Positions 1-10,246 of a stretch of DNA of 64,000 nucleotides are shown here, piece by piece (the first letter of the stretch is position 1; each line of letters begins with the position of its first letter). The notes under the pieces were generated by a model that saw nothing but the letters and a program-made list of their open reading frames with translations, was not told the DNA's origin and did not search any database. The translations under genes and the position numbers were made by a program. This stretch comes from Ipomoea triloba (taxonomy: Eukaryota > Streptophyta > Magnoliopsida > Solanales > Convolvulaceae): NCBI RefSeq assembly GCF_003576645.1, contig NC_044916.1, positions 14,210,548-14,274,547 of the forward strand. The letters run 5' to 3'.

Positions 1-1932
1 ACTTACTTTAGAAACTACGGTTTTGAAAACATGATTCTTCCTTCAATTTTTCTTACTCAAATCATTTCTTTTGGACATATTTCACCAATGAGTCCAGTAC
101 TTGAAATCGGCTACCTCTTTAGCCCCTGAAGGATTTTCAAACATCATTTTCTCAAACAATAAGGTTTTGACAACCTTTATATCAAAATAGCATACGTTTT
201 TCAACGTAAGTTTTCATAAACATTTTTGGATACACTTCATATGTCCATCTCACACTTAAAATCAACCAACATCCTTAACTATCGTCCTCAACAACTTCCA
301 CTATGATCAACACCATTAGATCATAACTTGAGGATATCGTACATCCAAATATATATAAATTCTAATAGGTAAGGTCATTGCCTAACCATAACCCAAAAAC
401 ATCCAACAACTACTTTCTCAAGATTCACCATATACAACCTTTATCTCAACATTTCCATATGACAATTTCCTCAATACACATCATAATAATATCTTTACCT
501 AACTTTATCACCATTAACTCACTAACTACCTCACAATTATCATTAACACATCCATAATCATACTAAGCATAATTCAGAAAATTCAGCTTGGCGCAGTCCG
601 AAGGATTGAGCCGGTAAAAATAGTTCCCGAACTCTTTTCCACTTGAAATTTTTATGGTAGAATCCCAACTTATAGTACTTGATGTCCATAAAAAGTTTTG
701 GTCATTTTGGTCCGCCAATAAACACAGAAAATTCCATCTTTGCCCTTGGCAGTGTGCTGTCCGGAATTTTTCTCTCTCTGGACCAGTTTTGGAGAAAAAT
801 TCGAAAACCATACTTATACTACTCCGATCATTATGAAATTTTATATGCGGGTTCTACACTTATAGAACTACATGTCTAAAAAAAATAGGATTAAAATACC
901 TTACCAATATTTCCCAATAAATCTCGGAAGTTACTGCCAGAATCTACCCTGATTTCCTTTCACTATTCTCACAAGTATAAGCTCATATGAACATAAATAT
1001 AACATATACATGCATATCCAAGCTATGAACATGTATAAAAAAATATTTCCAAAGCTCAAAAACACCATATTTCAACCAAAAATCAATTATCCAAATTCAA
1101 GTGACTAATTCCAACTTAAAGGAATTCCTTACCTTGTAAAGGATTTCTAACACCTTAGGAAGCAATTTTGGATCCTTTCCCCAATTTTCACCTTAAAACC
1201 TAGGTTCAAAATCAACACCATAACATCATGTATCAAGAAATTAAACATAGATTCATAACCTAGGAAGGATTACAAAGCTTTCTACCGAATAATATCGAAA
1301 ACTTACCGAATAAATTGGAAGTTTAGAAGGATTTGGCTATGGAACTTTGGAAGAAAAAATGGTGGAAGATGATCACACCTCTCTCTCTCTCTTTTTGGCA
1401 TTTGGGGAAGAAAAGGGAAAAAAAATTCCTTTTATATTTAATCCCAACTTATGGGATAAGCTTTAGGAAAAAAAATAATAAAATAATAAAATATCTCCAC
1501 AACATATCAGTTGTGGTCCAAACAGATAAAGTTTCGGTGGAAAATAATCCAGAAAGAATAATTTTCGAAACCACAAATTTATTCCAGTCAAAAGCTCCAA
1601 AATGGGCTAGGTTCGGTACACTGCGGAAATTTCGCGGTGTACGATCAGAAATAAATTTCGACCCTTATAGCTCATCCAATTTCAACTTAACTAAGCAGGA
1701 AGTTCATACTTAGTCATAACATGCCTAATCATCAATTTTTAAGGAAATCCGAGCTGAAAATTCGTCCTCGAAAATTTTACGGTTCGTGACCGGCACGAAC
1801 GATCGCAGCTTAATGACAACTATACCTCCGTATAAAAATTCCCTTGACATATCGGGAGATCATCTTATGAATGTCATAGCCTAAAGATATATTTTCCGAC
1901 CCTTAGACTTATCGGAAAGACGAGGGGTTACA
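1..1932 (-). mobile_element. 3' LTR (partial) of non-autonomous Tekay-type element 1
   Basis: Read on the minus strand, this LTR begins at 1932 with TGTAACCCCTCG and runs out of the window on the left. It is nearly the same sequence as 2071-4717, 10247-12833 and 13535-16120. A TATAAAAG box lies at 1429-1436 (minus), about 500 nt from the LTR start, and GA-rich sequence follows it. The small ORFs within it recur in all LTR copies and on both strands, so I do not call them genes. Confidence 0.9.
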
Positions 1933-1951
1933 GTCTACCCTCCTTAAAAAG

Positions 1952-1969
1952 AGTTTCGTCCCCGAAACT
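1952..1969 (-). promoter_or_regulatory. Hairpin directly 5' of the polypurine tract
   Basis: On the minus strand AGTTTCG, loop GGGA, CGAAACT form a perfect 7-bp stem. The polypurine tract (TTAAGGAGGGTAGAC) and the LTR start follow at once. The same hairpin occurs at 5237-5256 (plus), 12852-12871 and 50085-50102 (minus), always at the same place. Confidence 0.75.
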
Positions 1970-2055
1970 TCCTTCTTATCATCTATGGTTTCAAAAGACT
2001 ACTACTATTCCCCAAAGATTCAAACTTAAAGTTCAAACCTAGATCTCAACCTTGA

Positions 2056-2067
2056 GCTCTGATACCA
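2056..2067 (-). promoter_or_regulatory. Primer-binding site, initiator tRNA-Met type
   Basis: On the minus strand the LTR end GGGGTGTTACA is followed, after a few bases, by TGGTATCAGAGC, which is complementary to the 3' end of plant initiator tRNA-Met. This sets the element's orientation (minus) and marks the LTR at 2071-4717 as the 5' LTR. Confidence 0.93.
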
Positions 2068-2070
2068 CTT

Positions 2071-4717
2071 TGTAACACCCCAATTTTCAACTCTTACATT
2101 TATTACAAAATCCGTAATAAAACGCTGCGGAAGCTTACATCATATCAACAGAAAACCGGGTGCTACCGCCACACCTAGAGTGAATTCTATCACCTCTTTG
2201 ACAAACTCCACTCTAAGTGCACAGGCTAAACTTACAACATTAATAACAATCCCTGTCTACATCAAAGAGTAGACCTCAACCTGTACTTCCCTTCTATTCC
2301 GAGCTCATCGGCTACAGGGGCCCACACTAATCTGCAACTGATAAGAAACACATTGAAGTGCAGTTAGCGCGACGGCTAAGTAAGGAAATCCGATGTCACT
2401 CAAAAGTAGACAAAGGTTTGAAAACATAATCATTTGGAAAATAGTATATCGTTCAGTGAATCAAAATCCACTCGTCTCGTAAGACAAAATCATTTCTTTC
2501 TCAAAGACGTTACAGAGTAACTCTTTACTCATTTTTAAAACTTCCTTAGTTTCATATAGTAAGAGTGAGGCCTACAACCTCGGGCCATGGCACTCCAGCC
2601 CTCCCGTAGGTTCCTCCCTTATCCCAACCCCGGGCCGTGGCACTCAAGCCTTCCCGTGGGCACCTCTCCTTATTCCAACATGACGACATAACGGCGAATA
2701 GACTTCGCTCTAACAATATAATATAACGACCACTGGGCAAGGGCACTTAAAGCCACCCGTGGGTCAATCAAGGTCCTCCTCAACTTACTTTAGAAACTAC
2801 GGTTTTGAAAACATGATTCTTCCTTCAATTTTTCTTACTCAAATCATTTCTTTTGGACATATTTCACCAATGAGTCCAATATTTGAAATCGGCTACCTCT
2901 TTAGCCCCTGAAGGATTTTCAAACATCATTTTCTCAAACAATAAGGTTTTGACAACCTTTATATCAAAATAGCATACGTTTTTCAACGTAAGTTTTCATA
3001 AACATTTTTGGATACACTTCATATGTCCATCTCACACTTAAAATCAACCAACATCCTTAACTATCGTCCTCAACAACTTCCACTATGATCAACACCATTA
3101 GATCATAACTTGAGGATATCGTACATCCAAATATATATAAATTCTAATAGGTAAGGTCATTGCCTAACCATAACCCAAAAACATCCAACAACTACTTTCT
3201 CAAGATTCACCATATACAACCTTTATCTCAACATTTCCATATGACAATTTCCTCAATACACATCATAATAATATCTTTACCTAACTTTATCACCATTAAC
3301 TCACTAACTACCTCACAATTATCATTAACACATCCATAATCATACTAAGCATAATTCAGAAAATTCAGTTTGGCGCAGTCCGAAAGATTGAGCCGGTAAA
3401 AATAGTTCCCGAACTCTTTTTCACTTGAAATTTTTATGGTAGAATCCCAACTTATAGTACTTGATGTCCATAAAAAGTTTTGGTCATTTTGGTCCGCGAA
3501 TAAACACAGAAAATTCCATCTTTGCCCTTGGCAGTGTGCTGTCCGGAAATTTTGTCTCTCTCTGGACCAGTTTTGGGAAAAATTCCGAAAACCATACTTA
3601 TACTACTCCGATCATTATGAAATTTTATATGCGGGTTCTACACTTATAGAACTACATGTCTAAAAAAAATAGGATCAAAATACCTTACCAATTTTTCCCA
3701 ATAAATCTCGGAAGTTACTGCCAGAATCTACCCTGATTTCCTTTCACTATTTTCACAAGTATAAGCTCATATGGACATAAATATAACATATACATGCATA
3801 TCCAAGCTATGAACATGTATAAAAAAATATTTCCAAAGCTCAAAAACACCATATTTCAACCAAAAATCAATTATCCAAATTCAAGTGACTAATTCCAACT
3901 TAAGGGAATTCCTTACCTTGTAAAGGATTTCTAACACCTTAGGAAGCAATTTTGGATCCTTTCCCCAATTTTCACCTTAAAACCTAGGTTCAAAATCAAC
4001 ACCATAACATCATGTATCAAGAAATTAAACATAGATTCATAACCTAGGAAGGATTACAAAGCTTTCTACCGAATAATATCGAAAACTTACCGAATAAATT
4101 GGAAGTTTAGAAGGATTTGGCTATGGAACTTTGGAAGAAAAAATGGTGGAAGATGATCACACCTCTCTCTCTCTCTTTTTGGCATTTGGGGAAGAAAAGG
4201 GAAAAAAAATTCCTTTTATATTTAATCCCAACTTATGGGATAAGCTTTAGGAAAAAAAAATAATAAAATAATAAAATATCTCCACAACATATCAGTTGTG
4301 GTCCAAACAGATAAAGTTTCGGTGGAAAATAATCCAGAAAGAATAATTTCCGAAACCACAAATTTATTCCAGTCAAAAGCTCCAAAATGGGCTAGGTTCG
4401 GTACACTGCGGAAATTTCGCGGTGTACGATCAGAAATAAATTTCGACCCTTATAGCTCATCCAATTTCAACTTAACTAAGCAGGAAGTTCATACTTAGTC
4501 ATAACATGCCTAATCATCAATTTCTAAGGAAATCCGAGCTGAAAATTCGTCCTCGAAAATTTTACGGTTCGTGACCGGCACGAACGATCGCAGCTTAATG
4601 ACAACTATACCTCCGTATAAAAATTCCCTTGACATATCGGGAGATCATCTTATGAATGTCATAGCCTAAAGATATATTTTCCGACCCTTAGACTTATCGG
4701 AAAGACGAGGGGTTACA
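2071..4717 (-). mobile_element. 5' LTR of non-autonomous Tekay-type element 1
   Basis: A 2647-bp LTR with plus-strand edges TGTAACACCCC (2071) and GAGGGGTTACA (4717). It matches 1-1932 closely. A TATAAAAG box lies at 4213-4220 (minus) with CT/GA-rich sequence beside it. The right edge abuts the internal region of an oppositely oriented element at 4718, so element 1 landed inside element 2. Its outer left edge and duplicate target site are outside the window. Confidence 0.92.
4213..4220 (-). promoter_or_regulatory. TATA box of Tekay-type LTR
   Basis: TATAAAAG on the minus strand about 500 nt from the sense start of the LTR. The equivalent box is at 1429-1436, 12330-12337, 15617-15624, 41435-41442 (minus) and 5768-5775 (plus). 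This placement makes U3 short and leaves roughly 2 kb of each LTR as transcribed leader. Transcription start is inferred, not shown. Confidence 0.7.
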
Positions 4718-4877
4718 ACTGTTATGCCATGGTAGGGATACCTACCTGATGAATATGATTAAGTGGGTAGTAGAATTGTGGTAAAGGACTTGAGTAGTTA
4801 CTATACTATCTTTTGGCCGGTTAGACCCTCGAATTCTAACTTTAAGAGAGCTAACTCAGAATCGCTTGTTCAGCAAG

Positions 4878-4964
4878 ATGCCTCCTAGACGAAGCGTACC
4901 TGCTAGGGAAAGCAATGATGTCTCGGCGATGGACCGTATGGCCATGGCAATGGAACAGATTTGA
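4878..4964 (+). pseudogene. 28-codon gag stub of the non-autonomous Tekay family
   Basis: ATG opens a reading frame beginning MPPRRSVPARESNDVSAMDR and stopping at TGA after 28 codons. The full element downstream (gag start 54780) begins [20 protein letters not shown], so this is the true start of gag, cut short. The same stub with the same stop occurs at 13030-13116 and 16317-16403 (minus), so the truncation is a property of the amplified family, not of this copy. Confidence 0.85.
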
Positions 4965-5236
4965 GTCATCTGTTTGGACAATAGTAAAGAGGAATTTGGC
5001 AGACTCATGGACTAATGAGTGCCAGATGTTGGAAATTAAGGGGAGTAATTCGGACTGAGAGTCTGAAAATTTGAATTGAAAGTGTCAAAGCCAAAAGGAA
5101 GGGCATGATAGTATTAATGGTTAGGTTACCTCTTGATCGAGGATGACTTCCAGTTTCCTTTTAAAACCGAATTCCTCGTACTCCTCGGTTAGTTGAAAAG
5201 CTCTTTCATTTGAAAACCGTGGCCCGAAATGCTTTT

Positions 5237-5256
5237 GAGTTTCGGGGACGAAACTC
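5237..5256 (+). promoter_or_regulatory. Hairpin 5' of the polypurine tract, element 2
   Basis: GAGTTTCG, loop GGGA, CGAAACTC: an 8-bp perfect stem directly before the CTTTTTAAGGGGGG polypurine tract and the LTR start at 5275. Confidence 0.75.
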
Positions 5257-6724
5257 TTTTTAAGGGGGGTAGACTGTAACCCCTCGTCTTTTCGAATAAG
5301 ATTAAGGTTCGAGAAATATGTCTTTAAGCTATGACATTCCTGAGATGAGTGACCGATGCGTCAAAAGGATTTTTATAAGGAAATATAGTTATTATTAAGC
5401 TGCGATCGTACGTCCCGGTCACGAACCGTAAAATTTTTAGGAACTAGTATTTGGACTTGTTTGTCCTAGGAAATGGATTTCTAGACACCATACTATTATT
5501 CTTGAATTTCCTATTTAATTAGATTAGCCCATAGCAGCGAAAATTTATTTTGATCGTACATCGCTAAATTTCGCGGTGTACCGAACCTAGCCCAATTTTG
5601 AGGGTTAGTCTGGAATAAATTTTTAGTTTCGGAAATTATTCTATCTGGATTATTTTCCACCGAAACTTTATCTGTTTGGACCCCAACTGATAAGTTGTGG
5701 ATATATTTTATTATTTTATTATTTTTTTTCTTAATCTTATCCCATAAGCCATCAAGTGTGATCAAAATATAAAAGCCAATTTATTCCATTTCCCTTGTGT
5801 TTTGCCGAAATGAGAGAGAGAAAGGGAGAGAGAGATTCTTCATCTTCTTCCTCCTTGAAGCTTCAAATTCCATAGCCAAAATCCTTCTCAAGTCTCAATT
5901 TTATTCGGTAAATCTTCGTTTTTATTCGGTAAATAGTTCTATTTTCCTTCCTAGAGCATGGATTTGAGATTAATTTCTTGAAATCTCTTGTTATGGTGTT
6001 GATTGTGATCTTAGGATTTTAAGAAGAATTTGGGGGAAATCACTCAAAGACTCTTTCTAAGGATTTTAGTAGCTAATTGAGGTAAGGAATTCCCTTAAGT
6101 TGGAATTAGTCACTTGAATTTGGATAATTGATTTTGGTTGAAATATGGTGTTTTTGGAGTTTTGGGAATATTTTTGTATACATGTTCATAGCTTGGATAT
6201 GCTTGTATATGTTGTATTTATGTCCATATAGGCTTATACTTGAGAAAATAGTGAAAGGAAATCAGGATAGATTCTGGCAGTAACTTCCGAGATTTATTGG
6301 GAAAATTTGGTAAGGTATTTTGACTCCATTTTTCTCAGATATGTAGTTCTATAAGTGTAGAACCCGCATATAAAATTTCATAATGATCGGAGTAGTATAA
6401 GTATGGTTTTATGAATTTTTCCCAAAACTGGTCCAGAGAGAGACAAAATTCCGGACAGCACACTGCCAAGGGCAAAGATGGAATTTTCTGTGTTTATTCG
6501 CGGACCAAAATGACCAAATCTTTTTACGGACATCAAGTACTATAAGTTGGGATTCTACCATAAAAATTTCAAGTGAAAAAGAGTTCGGGAACTATTTGTA
6601 CCGGCTCAATCTTTCGGACTGCGCCAAGCTGAAATTTTCTGAATTATGCTTAGTATGATTATGGATGTGTTAATGATAATTGTGAGGTAGTTAGTGAGTT
6701 AATGGTGATTAGGTGATGCTAAGG

Positions 6725-7310
6725 ACGTGGATTATGACTATGTTCTACATAATACACATATGTATATGTCATGTTATGGTACTAGTATGTGTAATTATCT
6801 ATACTATGAAATATGTTATGTTATGTTGTTAGTAGGCCAAATTACCTATATTGTGAATATAGTATATGTCAATATATATATACATATATACGTGTATGTA
6901 GTATATATATATCATATGTATAGGATGTATATATATGTACATGTATTTATATAGTATACAACAAGTAGGTACAAGTAGTATAACGTATGACATTATGTAT
7001 ATATAATTGTAGTATATGTACCGTATTATGTATACATATTATATGTGTGTATGGGGCAGCATATATATATATATACGTGTTGTGTATATATATATATATG
7101 GTATGTGTGTATATATGTATATATGTGTATTATGTATATATGTATATATACGGGTAATGTGTGTATATATGTACATATATGAGTATGTATGTATAATTAA
7201 ATAAAGTGTTGTAGTATGTATATATTTGGGTATGTGTACCTTAAGTGAATATGCATAAATATGTGGAAAGTGTTGTGTGGTGTGCATATATACATACGTG
7301 TAGGGTGATG
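6725..7310. repeat. TA/TATG-rich microsatellite block in LTR
   Basis: About 580 bp of degenerate TATATG/TATGTA repeats inside the element 2 LTR. The other LTR copies lack it. ORFs read from it on both strands are strings of Y, I, M and V and are by-products of the repeat. Confidence 0.9.
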
Positions 7311-7542
7311 ATGGAAAATGTTTTGAGAGACAAGACTTGTGAACCAAGGTGAGAATGGTAATTGATTTCAAAATGGGGACTTGATTTTGTAGAAAATGTC
7401 CAAAAATGATTTTGACTCAAGGAAGATGAGAAAGGAAGGAAAATGTTTTCAAAACCTTAGTTTCAGGAAGTCAAAGAGGACCTTGTCATTTATATTACCT
7501 CGGGCTATAGTACCGATGGTTTTCTTCAATATATGTAGAGTT

Positions 7543-7640
7543 GTCTCTACGTCACTTCGTCAGGCGTAGGGAGTCTCTGCGTCACTCAGTCAGGCGTAGG
7601 GAGTCTCTGCGTCACTCAGTCAGGCGTAGGCCGTGGGGGT
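7543..7640. repeat. 30-bp tandem repeat in LTR
   Basis: The unit containing GTCTCTGCGTCACTCAGTCA is repeated about three times with few changes. The matching place in the LTR at about 45620-45660 has one copy, so this is a local expansion. Confidence 0.85.
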
Positions 7641-7929
7641 GTGCACACTTAAGTATAGATACTCATGTCATTTTCGGGTTGGTATCAGCTTTATGGACCT
7701 AGGTAGGGCCAAACTAGGGACCATAATGATGAACCTTCGTCCAAGGGATCACGAATGAGACTTGGGGCAGGACCGTAATCCCCATGTCCAGATCCGATTT
7801 CGGTCTAGTCAAAGAAACTTGTATCCTCAATATGCTCTCTTGCTTCTAGTCAGAAACTAAGTAGCGTTTTCGTAATTAAAGACAACTAGAGGTCATAATT
7901 GCGGCAATGACATATGTAATAGACATGGC

Positions 7930-8660
7930 TGTTGGTCCCAAGGGGATGGGGTACAAGTCTAGAGGGGGGGGGGGTGAATAGACTTGTATAAGATTTTGCA
8001 AATCTTTTTCGACTTCTCGTGTGTATTGGACTTAGGATGTTTAGGTCCGATACCTCACAAGATGAAGGCAAAGTTTTATGCGCAGCGGAAAGGTTATCCC
8101 CTTTTAGTTAGCACGAGTTTGAGTTAGTTCGAGAGGTGCGGTTATATGCAGTGCAATTCGAGAGTTATATAGCGAGAGATAAAAGCAGAAAGTAAATGCG
8201 AGAGAGATTTTTAAGTGGTTCGGCCAACCCGCCTACATCCACTCTTCTTCCAGAAACTCCCTGGAAGGATTGCACTAAAACTTCCCTTTTTAGTACAATA
8301 TCGAGCGCTTGAGCTTTGATCACGAAGCCCGCCTCAAGCCTCAGGTTTTTCGCCCCGCTTCTTGTTACTCCACCTATCGAGCACTTGACCTTTGATCACC
8401 AAGCCCGCGTCAAGCCTCAGGATCTTCACAAGACAGCTCCCAGGTTACTCCGCCTCTCCTCGGGTTTTTCTCCCCGCTTCCAGTTACTCCACCTCTCGAG
8501 CACTTGAGCTTTGATCACCAAGCCCGCCTCAAGCCTCAGGATCTTCACTAGACAGCTGCCAGGTTACTCCGCCTCTTCTTGCTTAATCCAAAGCAAGGAC
8601 CTTTGGTTGTCACAGTTGAGTGTAACAAGCTCCAATCTGACCAGAAGCTATCGTTGTATC
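7930..8660 (-). mobile_element. Sirevirus 3' LTR, part 1 (left edge)
   Basis: Starts TGTTGGTCCCAAGG in the plus direction, as does the intact LTR at 26459, and matches 26459-27187 closely. It ends at the target site GTATC where a Tekay element begins. The remaining parts of this LTR are 16121-16217 and 16828-17310. The 5 bp at the left border are ATGGC (7925-7929); the matching right border has been lost. Confidence 0.88.
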
Positions 8661-9184
8661 GTAACACCCCAATTTTCAACTCTTACATTTATTACAAAAT
8701 CCGTAATAAAACGCTGCGGAAGCTTACATCATATCAACAGAAAACCGGGTGCTACCGCCACACCTATAGTGAATTCTATCACCTCTTTGACAAACTCCAC
8801 TCTAAGTGCACAGGCTAAACTTACAACATTAATAACAATCCCTGTCTACATCAAAGAATAGACCTCAACCTGTACTTCCCTTCTATTCCGAGCTCATCGG
8901 CTACAGGGGCCCACACTAATCTGCAACTGATAAGAAACACATTGAAGTGCAGTTAGCGCGACGGCTAAGTAAGGAAATCCGATGTCACTCAAAAGTAGAC
9001 AAAGGTTTGAAAACATAATCATTTGGAAAATAGTATATCGTTCAGTGAATCAAAATCCACTCGTCTCGTAAGACAAAATCATTTCTTTCTCAAAGACGTT
9101 ACAGAGTAACTCTTTACTCATTTTTAAAACTTCCTTAGTTTCATATAGTAAGAGTGAGGCCTACAACCTCGGGCCATGGCACTC
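8661..9184 (-). mobile_element. Truncated Tekay-type LTR fragment (duplicate of 10247-10770)
   Basis: Nearly identical to the first 524 bp of the LTR at 10247, including the unusual loss of the first T of TGTAAC and the same Sirevirus sequence before it. That shared junction means this is a second copy of one insertion edge, not a separate insertion. It breaks off after the words GGCACTCCA and passes directly into Sirevirus LTR sequence. Confidence 0.8.
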
Positions 9185-9640
9185 CAACCCGCCTCAAGCC
9201 TCAGGATCTTCACAAGACAGCTCCCAGGTTACTCCGCCTCTCCAAGGTCTTTCTCCCCGCTTCCAGCTACTCCACCTCTCGAGCACTTGACCTTTGATCA
9301 CCAAGCCCGCGTCAAGCCTCAGGTTTCTTTCACTCGGACAGCTGCCAGGTTACTCCACCTCTCTTGCTTAATCCAAAGCAAGGGTTTTTGGTTGTCACAG
9401 TTGAATGTAACAGACTCCAATCTGACCACAAGCTATCGTTGAATCAACTTCGGTGTAGAGCAGCTTCGGTCACCTTCTAGATGTATAACAGTTTAAGCTT
9501 TGTAACTCTCTTAAACACTAAGATGTGTTTTCTCGCTGTTTTGATATCAGGATGATATTCCAAATTTAGACTTGCACTTGAACGTTTTGAATCAGACACC
9601 TCTTTCGAATTTTCTAACTTCTTTTTGATTTGTGTCTTCA
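9185..9640 (-). mobile_element. Sirevirus LTR fragment from a diverged copy
   Basis: Matches the middle of the Sirevirus LTR (about 26930-27415) with noticeably more differences than the neighbouring pieces, so it derives from another copy. It stops at a 25-N gap just where the intact LTR reaches its TATA box. Confidence 0.75.
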
Positions 9641-9665
9641 NNNNNNNNNNNNNNNNNNNNNNNNN
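9641..9665. other. Assembly gap of 25 N
   Basis: Exactly 25 N between a direct and an inverted piece of the same LTR. The flanks are repeats of each other, so the order and orientation around the gap are unreliable. Confidence 0.97.
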
Positions 9666-9989
9666 CTTGGTGATCAAAGCTCAAGTGCTCGAAGGTGGAG
9701 TAACAAGAAGCGGGGCGAAAAACCTGAGGCTTGAGGCGGGCTTCGTGATCAAAGCTCAAGCGCTCGATATTGTACTAAAAAGGGAAGTTTTAGTGCAATC
9801 CTTCCAGGGAGTTTCTGAAGAAGAGGGAGTAGGCGGTTGGCCGAACCACTTAAAAATCTCTCTCGCATTTACTTTCTGCTTTTATCTCTCGCTACTATAC
9901 TCTCGAATTGCACTGCATATAACACACTCCTCGAACTAACTCAAACTCGTGCTAATTAAAAGGGGATAACTTTCCGCTGCGCATAAAAC
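9666..9989 (+). mobile_element. Inverted Sirevirus LTR fragment
   Basis: This is the reverse complement of the LTR stretch matching about 8090-8400, ending in GCGCATAAAAC. It is the only Sirevirus LTR piece in plus orientation and it abuts the gap, which suggests misassembly or a local inversion. Confidence 0.75.
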
Positions 9990-10246
9990 CCCGCCTCAAG
10001 CCTCAGGATCTTCACAAGACAGCTCCCAGGTTACTCCGCCTCTCCTCGGGTTTTTCTCCCCGCTTCCAGTTACTCCACCTCTCGAGCACTTGAGCTTTGA
10101 TCACCAAGCCCGCCTCAAGCCTCAGGATCTTCACTAGACAGCTGCCAGGTTACTCCGCCTCTTCTTGCTTAATCCAAAGCAAGGACCTTTGGTTGTCACA
10201 GTTGAGTGTAACAAGCTCCAATCTGACCAGAAGCTATCGTTGTATC
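9990..10246 (-). mobile_element. Sirevirus LTR fragment (second copy of 8403-8660)
   Basis: Repeats 8403-8660 almost exactly, up to and including the target site GTATC (10242-10246), and leads into the Tekay LTR at 10247. Confidence 0.8.

Larger units (their letters stand above)
1933..2070 (-). mobile_element. Residual 138-bp internal region of element 1 (PPT plus PBS only)
   Basis: Between two same-orientation LTRs only 138 bp remain. Read on the minus strand they hold the primer-binding site next to the 5' LTR, a short spacer, a hairpin and the polypurine tract next to the 3' LTR. No gag or pol sequence is left. The copy therefore keeps the cis signals for reverse transcription but codes for nothing, an extreme non-autonomous form with very long LTRs. 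Confidence 0.9.
4718..5274 (+). mobile_element. Internal region of non-autonomous Tekay-type element 2
   Basis: The plus-strand remnant starts abruptly at the edge of element 1 and ends with the polypurine tract (TTAAGGGGGGTAGAC) just before the LTR start TGTAACCCC at 5275. It is the reverse complement of much of 12834-13534. It holds a gag stub and nothing of pol. The PBS side and 5' LTR of element 2 must lie left of the window. Confidence 0.88.
5275..7929 (+). mobile_element. 3' LTR of element 2, first part
   Basis: The LTR starts with TGTAACCCCTCG after a polypurine tract and reads on the plus strand. TATAAAAG is at 5768-5775. It shares the conserved LTR core (about 6340-6640 here, reverse complement of 11486-11780). 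It is interrupted at 7930 by a Sirevirus LTR; sequence matching the remaining LTR 3' end reappears at 31293-31872 in the same orientation. By comparison with 44950-45330, some 350 bp of LTR between the two parts is missing. Confidence 0.85.

Noticed and set aside
563..879. Recurrent 60-85-codon ORFs on both strands in the conserved LTR core
   Set aside because: Both strands give ORFs over the same bases and frames shift between copies; conservation is at the DNA level.
1333..1713. 126-codon ORF beginning MAMELWKKKWWK, also at 12234 and 15521
   Set aside because: It is LTR sequence in antisense to the element; the equivalent place in 2071-4717 has it broken, and other LTR subfamilies lack it.
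6727..7371. ORFs rich in Y, I, M and V on both strands
   Set aside because: Produced by the TA/TATG microsatellite.
8316..8861. ORFs with the phrase ITKPASSLR, also at 10097, 26844 and 27039
   Set aside because: They come from the internal repeats of the Sirevirus LTR in antisense and continue into Tekay LTR sequence across the junction.
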